From: Trichomonas vaginalis G3
Lineage: Eukaryota > Parabasalia > Trichomonadida > Trichomonadidae
Assembly (NCBI RefSeq): GCF_026262505.1
Contig: NC_067204.1
Location: forward strand, 9,519,797-9,583,796
DNA length: 64,000 nt
Direction of reading: 5' to 3'
Part shown: positions 38,509 through 48,294 of the stretch, in pieces
Layout: each line of letters starts with the position of its first letter
Numbering within the stretch: the stretch's first letter is position 1
Made by a program: the position numbers and the translations under genes
The notes under the pieces: model-generated
Told to the model about the DNA's origin: nothing
What the model saw: the letters and a program-made list of their open reading frames with translations, nothing else
Databases searched by the model: none

Positions 38509-38571
38509 CGGTTCGAACCACAGACCCTGACCCCTCCATAACACCACCTTAGACCACTGTGCTACGTAGCC
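38509..38571 (-). tRNA. tRNA-like remnant (box A and box B)
   Basis: Minus strand: TAGCACAGTGG (38554-38564) is a perfect RNA polymerase III box A (TRGCNNAGTGG), and GGTTCGAACC (38510-38519) is a near-perfect box B, 34 nt apart as in a tRNA. The 5' end GGCTACG has no matching 3' acceptor strand and the T stem is poorly paired, so it is not a functional tRNA. A tRNA pseudogene or SINE-like head inside the variable segment of element B. Confidence 0.45.
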
Positions 38572-38612
38572 TGTCGACATAAGATTTTATAAATTGCATA
38601 TTTGACGTAAAT

Positions 38613-38987
38613 TTATTTCCATCTGGCTTCCCACTGCATAAGATATTCATACGTGTTTGTAAGACATTCATTAAACTTCTTTTCTATTGCATCTAATCTT
38701 GCGTTATTTTTTTCAATAACTTGTCTGTATTCTTCATCATCTCCAGCAGTGTTTGGGTCTTCACGTTTAAAATATTCATTGTTAACCAATTTTTTATCTA
38801 CAAATTTTATTAGTGTTTGATTCACTTCGTTATGATAACGGTCATATTCTTTCAATACGTAAGTGAAGACAAAATGCGTCGTACCTTCAATCTTAAAGCT
38901 TAAAGAACTTTCAACACAGTTTTGAGGGTCTGTCAGTGCGTCAATGAGATAGTATTCGAAGTCAGTCAATAATCTTTTTAAAGTCAT
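38613..38987 (-). CDS. Hypothetical protein, cargo specific to element B
   Basis: 124 residues, intact, helical and charged ('VIEKNNARLDAIEKKFNE' near the end suggests a coiled coil). No homologue in element A, where the corresponding segment holds a KilA-N fragment. Start codon context ATGAAATG. Divergent from the KilA-N gene, about 107 bp apart. No family recognised. Confidence 0.55.
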   Translation of the reverse strand: MTLKRLLTDFEYYLIDALTDPQNCVESSLSFKIEGTTHFVFTYVLKEYDRYHNEVNQTLIKFVDKKLVNNEYFKREDPNTAGDDEEYRQVIEKNNARLDAIEKKFNECLTNTYEYLMQWEARWK

Positions 38988-39094
38988 TTCATACAGGATA
39001 AAATTTAATGTTGTGAAGAAATAGTGTTTATCTCAAAAAAAATAAAGTTAGTTTTTATTTTATTTATTTTTTTATCCTGTATGTAAAGACAGAT

Positions 39095-39954
39095 ATGTCA
39101 ACATTAGAGAACACAACAACTGCTATCGTTCATGAAGTCATAAATGAAGAATACGAATACATACAGTATAACAAACAATTGAGACTCATTCGTTCTGTCA
39201 AAGACGACATGTACCAAATGCAAAGTATTTTGACGGCTTGTTTTGCTCCAGATACTAAGCTTCCTAAAGACTGGTTTAGGAACCAAAGCACCATAGAACT
39301 ATTAAGTGAAGCACAGCGAGACGTACTTTTTTCTGAAAACAGTGAAGAACAGCGAGTAGGTAAAAAATCCCAGTCGCCAAAACTCTATGAAAACCGTGAA
39401 AAATTGCCAAACGGTTTGAGAGGATATTATGTTCATAGACTTTTAGTAAATGCAGTTGCAATGTGGGCTTCACCACGTTATGCTTGGAATATTTACAAAC
39501 TTCTTGACGAACTTCACAGACAAGAACGTGGAGAGATGGAAAAGAAACTTCAAGCAAAAGATGAAGTCATTGAATCCAAAGACAAAAGCATACAGAAAAG
39601 AATACCGCGTTCAGTACCAAAAGGAAAGGAAAAGAACTATAAGTATATGATTTATACTGAAGAGTTGGAGAATGAAGAAGATAAGATATGGTTATGTTGC
39701 ATTTAGTCAGAAGAAACAACAAAAGCTTTTACGACCTTGCTAAAATATATAAATCTGACAGAAACTGGTTCTATCGTGAAAACTTACCGATTTCAATGAC
39801 ACCGAATGAGCAAATAAAAGAAATTGTCAAAAATACTCTTCCTCAAACACACTATGACATCAAAGGTTGCACAATACTTACCTTCAAAGAAGACTTACCA
39901 TTACTGAAGGAAAAAATAACAGAATATTTCGATAACTTCAAAGAGGAAGAATGA
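39095..39954 (+). pseudogene. KilA-N domain protein (element B), frameshifted
   Basis: Homologue of 2653-3480. The KilA-N half is open: 'WFRNQSTIELL' and 'GYYVHRLLVNAVAMWASP'. After the coiled linker a one-base loss near 39687 (GAAGATAAGATATGG) shifts the frame; the second domain continues from 39688 to 39954. Residues 46-107 are unlike element A although the flanks are almost identical, and this copy is ten residues longer there. The separated DNA-binding half could still be made. Confidence 0.82.
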
Positions 39955-39955
39955 A

Positions 39956-40060
39956 GTCACGACAACATTAACGAAGAAGTCACGACAACATTAACGAAGA
40001 GAGAATGAGGTGAAAAAACAGGTGAAATCTCACCTCTTCACCAAAAATATATTTTTGGTT
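39956..40060. repeat. Short tandem repeat plus border repeat R11
   Basis: Two to three GAAGTCACGACAACATTAAC units (39956-40005), then R11 (40007-40060; GAGGTGAAAAAACAGGTGAAA, TCTCACCTCTTCACC, AAAAATATATTTTTGG). In A only the terminal AAAAATATATTTTTGG remains at the equivalent site (2365-2382). Confidence 0.72.
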
Positions 40061-40528
40061 AAATAGCTTCAGGGTCAATTTCTTCAACCATTTCACTTCC
40101 TTCGTCAATGTCAATAGAAGCTTCTTCAACCTTTGGTAAGAACTTTTGTATAACATCTTTGTTCGTTATTGTCTTCAGAGATGAAGGATAATATTTCACA
40201 TTTTTTCACCCTTCTTATATTCTTTCTGTTCGGAAAGATTTAGCAATACTGAAGAAGTCAATGTTGGAGTTCTTTATAACAGTATAATGAGTATCTTTGA
40301 CATTCACGAAGAAACCCTTTTGTTTCAAAACTACTGCTAACTCTTGTGAAGTATAACGTTTGCGGTCAATGACAATAGCTAATGGTCTGACATACTGACC
40401 GAACTTAGATTCTTTCACAAACTTCTTGTTAAAGATAACATTAACGTTTGAGCACCATTGAACTCATTCTTGATGGCAGTAGCGAGAGCATTGTATGAAA
40501 AGAACTTGCAATCTTGCATGTGTTTCAT
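40059..40528 (-). pseudogene. Maverick hypothetical protein next to polB (B)
   Basis: Homologue of 1890-2362, starting at 40528. Frame breaks near 40450, 40245 and 40205, all different from the break in A. Keeps 'RPLAIVIDRKRYTSQELAVV' and the acidic end. Divergent from polB. Confidence 0.58.
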
Positions 40529-40616
40529 TAAAATAAAAATATTAAATTATTTTGAAAAATAACTTAAAAAATCTAATCTAATTTTTCAAAAAATATTTTT
40601 TTATTTCCTACTAAAG

Positions 40617-43600
40617 ATGTATCGGAAGTTGTCTAAGTTAGAACACTCGGAAATAAAACAACTTCTTACAGAAGCTAATATAGATGTTGCAAAACATTAC
40701 GCGACAAACAAAAAGCACTCGCTGACTTCATTAAAGACTACAATGGTGCAATAAGTTATGATAGAATTCATGAGTTCATAAAGCCGCAACGCGGCGAGGA
40801 CGAAGTCCATGCAAGAGCATTTCCTTTAAATGACATTGCTATTGACTTATATCATAGACGTTCAGTACCTCATGAAGTAAGAAGAGAAATGTTTGACATA
40901 ACAAATGCGAACGTTGGTCATACTCGTAAAGCTCTTTCGCATGATGTTCGTCAAGAAATGTTTGACATAACAAATGCAAACGTTGGTGAAACAAGAAGAA
41001 GAGACGACACACTGAAACAACAGAGAAGAGAGATGTTTAAAAGTGCTATAGAACAAGTTCGCAAAGCTAACGATGTCATTCGTTCCATTGACGACAAACC
41101 AAAAGAAGGTGAGAGATGGTTAAAGAAAGATGAAGAGAATAGGAAGAGAAATGTGAAGTCAGGCAATAGACTCATTGACTTTAACATCGAAGCTTTAGAT
41201 GAACCAAACAGAGAATATTTACACAAACATTTCGGTAAGGTTTTCATGAGACTCTTAGAGAAAATTAAAATAAACTCGCAACAAAGATGGATGGTATGTT
41301 ATAAACTTGGTGGAAAGTATGAATGTTCTACGTTAAACCTCAATAATATTGGAACATTACTACATCAGCTCTTGAAGGAGAACTTTATATCAGAGATAGA
41401 AGCAAATGCTGCAGGTATTGTTGAAATGCACTATGACTTCTTCTTGACAAACATAAAGAATCTTACTGAAATAAAGATGTATGATTTAACAGAATATGAA
41501 GGCTTAACGATGTCAGATGTAAAGAAAGGCAAACCAAAAAAGAGACCATATAGAGATGAAAGCACACTGACAAATGACCAGAAAGCCATTTTGGAAGCTC
41601 TTAAGCAAACAGGAAACCCAGCACTTATAGAAAGCTTTTGGAAAGATAATGGTGAAAAGAAGTTTTATAAGAAGAGAAGCGGTCAGTTATGGAAGTATCT
41701 TTGCACATTACCTATAAATCTTGAACGCTACCAAATCTTCAATGAACTGAACAAAAGAACTGCAATACTTATGACAGAGGACAATTGTTTCGTTTATGCT
41801 TGCATTCAGGCTGGAGTAAATGAAGAAACTATTGACCACATGAGAGAAGTCATTCGTGTTAGAGACTTTCCTCAAAGTAAAGTACAAGAAATTTCTGACG
41901 CAACAGGTATAGCATTTAATGTTACCATTGGTTATTTCAATGACTCAAGACATAATGAAATAAAGAGATATATACCAAAAGAATGCGAAACTGTTAGAAC
42001 TATTGACTTACTTCTTGTTGAAGACCACTACATGCTAAATGAAAGACTTCCAATGACAACATACTTCATTCGAAACTATAAAGAAATTCTCAAAGCTTGT
42101 GGTGGAATGAACATTGAGAAACAGATGAAGATTTATACAAAGAGAGAAGATAAATATGTAGTTCGTTATGATAGAACAACACCGTTATGGGATGTTATGA
42201 AAACATTGTGGGAGTGCAAATATTTCGAACCTATTTCTTATGGAGAACTTTTCACATATACTACTGACTTATATAAACAGAACCTTGCACCATTTAAAGA
42301 TTTGACATATGCTCCAAAGTATTGTGTACAACTGAAGAAGAAAGCAGAGTCAAAAGAAGTAAATAAAGCTAAATGTAAATTCATTCCTGAGCACGTTTTC
42401 TTTGCTGACTTTGAGTGTAGTACGGATGGCTTTCATAAAGCTTTTAACATCTGTTATGACAGTGAAGATGGTTCAGTGAGTGAAAGCATTTGGGGTCAAA
42501 ACTGTGCAACAGAATTTTTGGAAAGACTCCCTGACAAGAGTTTAATATATTTTCACAACCTCAGTTATGACATAAACTTCATCTTAAGACACATGACAGA
42601 AGTGAAAGGAACTCCCATCATTAAAGGTTCACGAACAATGCAAATAACTGGTTTATATAAAGGACGGGCAATTATTATAAAAGACTCTTACAGTGTTATA
42701 AATAAGAAGCTTAAACTATTTCCTGCTATGTTTAACTTACAAACAGGACCGAAAGAAGTATTTCCATATAACTACTACAGCAGTGTTTTGTTAGCAAATG
42801 ACAACAGAACTGGTGTCATTTCTGAAGCATGTAAGTTTATCCGGGATGCAGATACATTTGAAAAACATAGATTCCATCAAAGGTTGCAGAATAGATGAGA
42901 ACTTCGACTTAGAAAAATATAGCACGTTTTACTGCAAACAAGATGTAAGAATTTAAGAGAAGGTTTTGTAAAGTTCCGCAATGACTTATTGAAAGAGTTG
43001 ATTTAAACGTTTATGACTACGTTAGTATTTGTTCAATTGCTAACAAATTGTTTGAGAACAGAGTATACTTCCGAATGGAAATCTTTATGACCTCTCAAAT
43101 AAACCAAGAGAATTTATTTCGAGATGCATTCAAGGTGGAAGATGTATGTTGTCAGATAACATGAAACAAAAGAGCAAAAAGAAACTCATTGCTGACTTCG
43201 ACACTGTTTCATTATATCCTTCAGCTATAGCAAGACTTTATACTTTAGAAGGTATTCCAAAAGTATTGAAGGAAGAAATGTTAAACACAGAGTATCTCAT
43301 GAGACATTTATTCGATGATGACCAAAAGGAACCCATTGGTGAAAAGTTTATGTCTGGCTTCTTTGTTCTCATTAAGATAACAGAGATTGGTATACCCAGA
43401 CCTTTCATTTAATAGTTTGCGACCCTGAAACTAAATCCAGAACTTAACGTTCCAAGAAGTTCAAACACTTGCTGTCTCATGTATGTTGACCATATAACAT
43501 TACAAGACCTCATAAAATATCAAGGTGTCAAATGTGAAGTGTTGCAAGGATACTATTACGATGGAAAAGAGATATGAGAATAAGAGATGAAGTAAAGAAG

Positions 43601-44455
43601 TTGTTTGAGTTAAGGTTAAAGTATAAAAAGAAGAAAACCCCTTACAAGAAATTATAAAACTCATTCTGAACAGCATTTATGGCAAAACTATTCTATCTCC
43701 TATTGAGTCAAAATAACCAATAGTAGATGACAAAGATGCTATAAGATATGCTATAAGAAATTACAACCATATAGTGAAGTTCGAAGGTTTGGATGGTTCA
43801 GATAAAACTATTTTCAAGCTAACGAAAAGCATTTGCAGACACTTTAACTTCTGTCCACTTGGTGTTAATATTTTCTGTCTATGTCAAAACGTATTATGAA
43901 TGAAGTATTCTGTACTGCTGAGATATGGGACTTCAAATATTTTACCAGGATACGACAGTATGCACTTATATAATGAAGACATCCCAAAGCTTGCAGCAGA
44001 GTTTAAGAAGAGATACGGTAGAGAACTTATAGGAAAGAACCTTGGTCAATTTCATAGCGACTTTGCAGAAATAACACCTGGAAAACAAAGTTTAGCTTTA
44101 AAAAGTATTTTCTGTGGAAAGAAGACCTACATAGCTTACTCACGAAGATGATTTAAATGAAGTTGCATTTCACTGCAGAATGAAAGGCGTGAAGCAAGAT
44201 GTTATTGCTTTAACCGCTAATGAAATGTTTCCTGAAGCTATACAATGCTATTACAATGAAGATAAGAACATTCACATACCTTGTTGGAACATATGACAAA
44301 GACTCTGAGTTCAGTTTAATGAAATTTACAAAGCACTTTATGATGGTCAAGAGATTGCATTCGACTTATGTAAGTCATGTCAACCTTGCTTTGCTGAAAA
44401 GTTCAACTTTTCAATAACGACTAAAACAAGCTTTATTCGTAAGTTGAAGTTCTGA
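40617..44455 (+). pseudogene. polB: Protein-primed family B DNA polymerase (element B)
   Basis: About 1270 codons. Exo I 'FFADFECSTDG' (D-x-E) and Exo II 'FHNLSYDINFI' (N-x-x-x-D) lie near 42400 and 42560; motif A 'DFDTVSLYPSAI' at about 43198; motif B 'KLILNSIYGK' at about 43660; motif C near 43940 is damaged by loss of one base so D-T-D-S cannot be read in frame. Other breaks: near 40705 (an A run of five against six in A), 42900-43145, 43410-43720 and 43880-44220. An unbroken 669-codon stretch runs 40889-42898. Contains a duplicated 'REMFDITNANVG' segment (40889 and 40954) found once in A. Protein-primed type is inferred from the Maverick context. Confidence 0.9.
40783..40808. repeat. Twin mini-hairpin inside polB (B)
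   Basis: GCCGCAACGCGGC, spacer GA, GGACGAAGTCC; same site as 1606-1631 with a loop change AAA to GAA. Confidence 0.8.
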
Positions 44456-44498
44456 GGTCATTTTTTTGTCAGCAATGAGGTCATTTGTGATAAAATAA

Positions 44499-44523
44499 GC
44501 CGCTAGCGGCATGGGCGAAGCCT
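44499..44523. repeat. Twin mini-hairpin downstream of polB
   Basis: GCCGCTAGCGGC, spacer AT, GGGCGAAGCCT; the second stem can extend to 6 bp (ATGGGC/GCCTAT). It lies between the convergent polB and capsid-like gene ends. Confidence 0.78.
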
Positions 44524-44533
44524 ATATGGTCAT

Positions 44534-45386
44534 TTACAATACAGCTATTGTAGAGTTTAACAATTGTGCTTCAATGTATAAACAATCTTTCCCATCTGGA
44601 GGTAAGAACACTGGGCACTTATGGTCATGAGTGGAGAACATGTCTATCCAAAACTCACGATTGAAGCCAGTAGCTTGTAATACTTAGGATTTGACAGTGG
44701 TGAAGTTCTTGTATGACCAATGAACTCATTTTCAACTCCCTTACTTAAGTTTGAATATAATATAGCTTGCTTTCTATCCCAAATGCCAGGTGTTACAATC
44801 TTTGAAAATTCATTTTTCCTCGGAAGCATTGCATCATAATTGAAAACATTCTTGAAATCATCACTGGTTCAAGAGATTTGAAATCTTATACGTAATGGAT
44901 TTTCTTTCTCTTTAGCGACTTCATTGAATGGTGAGAATAATAAAACTGACAGTCATGAGTTCCATCTTCATTTTCATTAAATTCATAATGAAAGTCTATA
45001 AGTTGTGGCTGACTACCTTTTCTTTCAGTTGTGCAAGAAACTCACGTAAAGGCTGTAAAGTTTGTACTTCAATATTGAACTTTTTCTCGAACATCTCATT
45101 AAATGAAATCATACATTGCAACAATGTTGTATCGTCTTTAAAGTATTTGTATATGTGAATGTTTTGGGCGCTTAAAGACTGTTCGTCATTTTCTATCTCG
45201 ACTTGAAGTATAAAGTCAACCTTTCTGAAAGCACGTGTTATATATAGATGTTATGCCAATGTACTTCTCTTCATTTATGTTCACAATCCAGTCTGTTGGA
45301 AACTTAAACGTTACTCTGTTCCCCTTTATTTTGACGTCAGGGTTTTCACTACTGAACGCAACAGTTAAAGGTATTTGTCTATACAT
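44534..45386 (-). pseudogene. Capsid-associated paralogue (Y-x-Y-P-x-x-W family), element B
   Basis: ATG 45386. The first 62 codons read M-Y-R-Q-I-P-L-T... 'FKFPTDWIVNINEEKYIGIT', the [FY]-x-[FY]-P-x-x-W-[IVL] block of this family; a stop comes near 45200. The C-terminal part in other frames holds 'NIWDRKQAILYSNL'-like sequence and ends P-P-D-G-K-D-C-L-Y-I-E, matching P-K-D-G-K-D-x-L-I-I-E of the 12436 gene. At least three frame breaks. Likely a structural virion protein. Confidence 0.5.
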
Positions 45387-45410
45387 TTAATTCGGATAAA
45401 AATAAACCAT

Positions 45411-45680
45411 TTACTCTTTCTTTGCTTCAGCTTCTTTAGCTTTTTGTTCTTCCTTTGCTTTTGCTTCTTCTCTAGCTTTTTTCGCCAGCAAACGTGGGTT
45501 CTTCTGTTTCCAGCAGCTAATGCAGCTAGTTGTTTTTCACTAAGTTTTCTCTTTGGTCTCTCTGGCTTTTGTTCTGGTTTTTGTTCCTTCAGTTCGGATA
45601 AAATTTGTTCACGAATTTCTTTCTTCAATGCTTCAACATCTATGACCCCTTGGGTCTTGTCCGTAGGATTTGTGAGTCAT
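45411..45680 (-). pseudogene. Lys/Glu-rich helical protein, frameshifted
   Basis: ATG 45680. Very charged: 'EIREQILSELKEQKPEQKPE', then K-R-K-L-S-E-K-Q, then K-K-A-R-E-E-A-K-A-K-E-E-Q-type helix. The frame is shifted once at a hairpin (45644-45656), where one extra base lies in the stem, and again near 45500. Divergent from 45726, 45 bp apart. Unrecognised; a core or scaffold-like composition. Confidence 0.45.
45644..45668. repeat. Probable twin mini-hairpin
   Basis: GACCCCTTGGGTC, spacer TTG, TCCGTAGGA. The second half has only a 3-bp stem. Confidence 0.5.
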
Positions 45681-45725
45681 TTGACTGTAGATAAAAAACT
45701 AAATTAAAACTTTAACCGATGTAAA

Positions 45726-46160
45726 ATGAGCTTGTCAAAATCAGAACGAGAGTCTATTATATTAAATGACGCCAGAGGAATACAACATCCTTTCTATTAT
45801 GTAAGTCAGAGTAAAGATGGTAAAATATATGTAAGAAAAAGAAAGGTTCCATTAGCGAATACAGAGAGCGACAACATTAAGGTGCATGGCACCGAGGGCG
45901 AAGCCCACGAAGCCCATATAAAACCTTCTGTACAAACTGAGCCACCAAAAGAACAAGAAGAAAAGAAGCCAGATGTACTTTCAATAACGAACCAAGAGCT
46001 TATTGCAAAGTTCGTGAATTTCATTGAAAAGCAAACCGAGTCAAAGAACCCTGACCCACCAGTGAAAGAAGTCGAGACAAAAGAGAATGTACAGTTCATT
46101 GAAAATGTCAAGAAACAACTTCCACGAATACCAAGAAGAAGAGTGAGAATAATGAAGTAA
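45726..46160 (+). CDS. Hypothetical Maverick protein with F-Y...DG...RK-K-PL domain
   Basis: 144 residues, intact. The N-terminal 45 residues contain 'PFYYVSQSKDGKIYVRKRKVPL', similar in layout to the 48295 gene. A twin mini-hairpin (45881-45906) encodes part of the linker (V-H-G-T-E-G-E-A-H). Then a Pro/Glu-rich stretch and a very basic end (RIPRRRVRIMK). Located just before the capsid gene. No known family; the basic tail could bind DNA. Confidence 0.6.
   Translation: MSLSKSERESIILNDARGIQHPFYYVSQSKDGKIYVRKRKVPLANTESDNIKVHGTEGEAHEAHIKPSVQTEPPKEQEEKKPDVLSITNQELIAKFVNFIEKQTESKNPDPPVKEVETKENVQFIENVKKQLPRIPRRRVRIMK
45881..45906. repeat. Twin mini-hairpin in coding sequence
   Basis: GGTGCATGGCACC, spacer GA, GGGCGAAGCCC; in frame within the 45726 gene. 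Confidence 0.82.
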
Positions 46161-46187
46161 ATAGATATTTTTATCTGAAGTAAATAC

Positions 46188-47757
46188 ATGCAGAACGAAC
46201 AGTTAAACGAATTTACTCCAGCAGAGCATATTCATCAGATTCGCTATATTTCGATATCATAGACAATGCAGTTCAAATTGGTGACACTAATAGAAAATAT
46301 TCTGACGCAAAGATTCCATCACAACCTGGAACTGCTAAAGATAACACATGGGTAACATTCAATCTCTCACCTCCTGGTGAAAATATGTTGGACCTTTACA
46401 ATACATTCATTACGTATAAAATGGAAGGTCAATTTATTGTAGATAAAGAAATTGGTTCAGGTTCCAATAAAACAAACCCACCAGGATTTGGATTGGTTTC
46501 GATGACGCTTTCTATGCAGTTGCTGGATATCAAATCCTTGCAAATGGTCGTATCGTATATTCTCAAGACAACGCAAGAGAAGAAGCATATATAACTTCAA
46601 ACTCACAACTACCGAACAAATAAAGAAAGTAGATGTTTTCTCAAAGACTCGACATGAAGATGTATGGAGTCATTCGGGAACATGCAGAACAGGACAAATT
46701 GTTAGTGGTCCAATTACAGCAGGAAAATCATTTGATTTTAAGCTTCGTTTAAGAATTCCTGTTAGAAGATTCCTTCCATTAGAAGCTATTCGATTTATTC
46801 CAGCTTTTGCAGGAAACATTCAGCTTAAAGTAAAGTTCAGTAGCGACGCCTTACAATGCACATCTATAATCTGTAAATGATATCATTGCTTTCAATCCAA
46901 CTCTTAAAGTTGCATTTGCTTCAGATTCAAATCCACCGACAAATAAATTTGTTCCATGGAATGAACCATTCACTATGATAACGAAGGCAGTAGAAGCTAG
47001 TGGAACAGTTACTATTACAACTGTAAACCAGCAACTATTTCGAAAAAAGATGGATTTTAATGAATGTTTCATTCATCCAAAGTCATTCTCTTTAGACCTA
47101 ACATTTATACAGAACTTGTAAGAACATTATACAAACGAGGCTTTATGTTTTCCTGTTAAAGTTATGGATTGGATTCCTATGGACGGTTCATTCTCAAAGA
47201 ATACAGATAGTTCAAGTGCAACATTTACAGCAGCTTATACGGCCTATTAATGTTAAAAGTATTTGGGCACTATTTAGAAAGAAAGACAACTATTATGTTA
47301 ATTTTGAGAACCCTAAGTTTAAATATCTTCAGCTTTCCATGGGAGCTTATGGAAATATGCCTGCAGAACCTGAAAAATCATATGGACCTGTATTTTATGA
47401 AATGGTTGCGAACGCTTGCAATACAAACAATGATATGATAGGATTTAATGAAGATGTTATGAGGTCATTGGTGATGATGGTAGTGTGGAACATAAATGGG
47501 ATAGCTATGACAACACACATTTCTTATGTGGTTTTCCAAAGAAGTGGACTTTTGCTTCCAGCAAGGTCAAACATCTACTGCTCCAATAACATACAAATTG
47601 TCTGTTAAAGGACCTATTGAACTAGCAACTGAAAACGTACCAAAGCCACTTATTGGATTTATGAGGGATTGTTGCTTTGCCATTCAGGTAAGACAGTCAG
47701 GCACCCATAATAAGATTAGATGACTATAACTTAGCCACGGACGACAGTGAGGAATAA
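46188..47757 (+). pseudogene. Probable major capsid protein (double jelly-roll type)
   Basis: About 520 codons from ATG 46188 to TAA 47755-47757 with frame breaks near 46232, 46490, 46590, 46855, 47115, 47235 and 47480-47600. Readable blocks: 'VTFNLSPPGENMLDLYNTF', 'RIVYSQDNAREEAYI' (I-x-x-N-G-x-x-V region), 'RLRIPVRRFLPLEAIRF', 'YLQLSMGAYGNMPAEPEKSY'. Size, beta-rich composition and position fit the Maverick major capsid; no other gene in B does. I cannot prove the fold from sequence alone. Would form the icosahedral shell. Confidence 0.62.
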
Positions 47758-47787
47758 AGGATGAACGTTTATTTTTAAAGCTTATAA

Positions 47788-48246
47788 ATGAGTTCTTCAT
47801 CAAGCTCTCGCGAACCTTCACCATCTATGAAACAAACTTTACCAAACGATTATGGAGCACCTATTGAATATTTCTTACGAGCTGCACAATGGCAAAGAGC
47901 AGTCTCACCAAGGTTAGGTGTTCCACCAGCTCCTGTCAAAAATAGCATTTGGTCAAGTCCTTATATAAAATATGGTCTCCCACTAGGTTTGCTAGTTACA
48001 GCAGGAGCAGTAATGATGTTGAAAAGAAATAAAGCAAATGTTGTAAATAATACTGAAGTAGCTGAAGTTAAACAAACTCCGACACCATCGTCAAAACCAA
48101 CGCCTTCACAAACAACACCTTCAATGACTCCTGAACCTATGGAATTACAAACTCCTGTTCAAAAGTCAACTCCAAAACCGACTCCAACATTTAAACCAGA
48201 ACCTACACCACAAATAAATCGTAAAACTCCTGCGTTTCCTTACTGA
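47788..48246 (+). CDS. Single-pass membrane protein with Pro/Thr-rich tail
   Basis: 152 residues, intact. Ser-rich start (MSSSSSSREPSPS), one membrane segment (YIKYGLPLGLLVTAGAVMML, residues ~59-78), then a short basic stretch and a Pro/Thr-rich tail (TPTPSSKPTPSQTTPSMTPE). It lies directly downstream of the capsid gene (ATAAATG start). A virion membrane or spike-anchor protein is plausible by position. No homologue is visible in the sequenced part of A. Confidence 0.65.
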   Translation: MSSSSSSREPSPSMKQTLPNDYGAPIEYFLRAAQWQRAVSPRLGVPPAPVKNSIWSSPYIKYGLPLGLLVTAGAVMMLKRNKANVVNNTEVAEVKQTPTPSSKPTPSQTTPSMTPEPMELQTPVQKSTPKPTPTFKPEPTPQINRKTPAFPY

Positions 48247-48294
48247 AAAAATAACGTTATTTTTATTTAATATTAAAATTTTTATTTTATTGAA

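Noticed and set aside
38308-38580. 90-codon minus-strand frame (MSTGYVAQWS...)
   Set aside because: It is the translation of the tRNA-like sequence and flanks (VAQWS...FEPRQ is the usual nonsense from box A and box B), not a gene.
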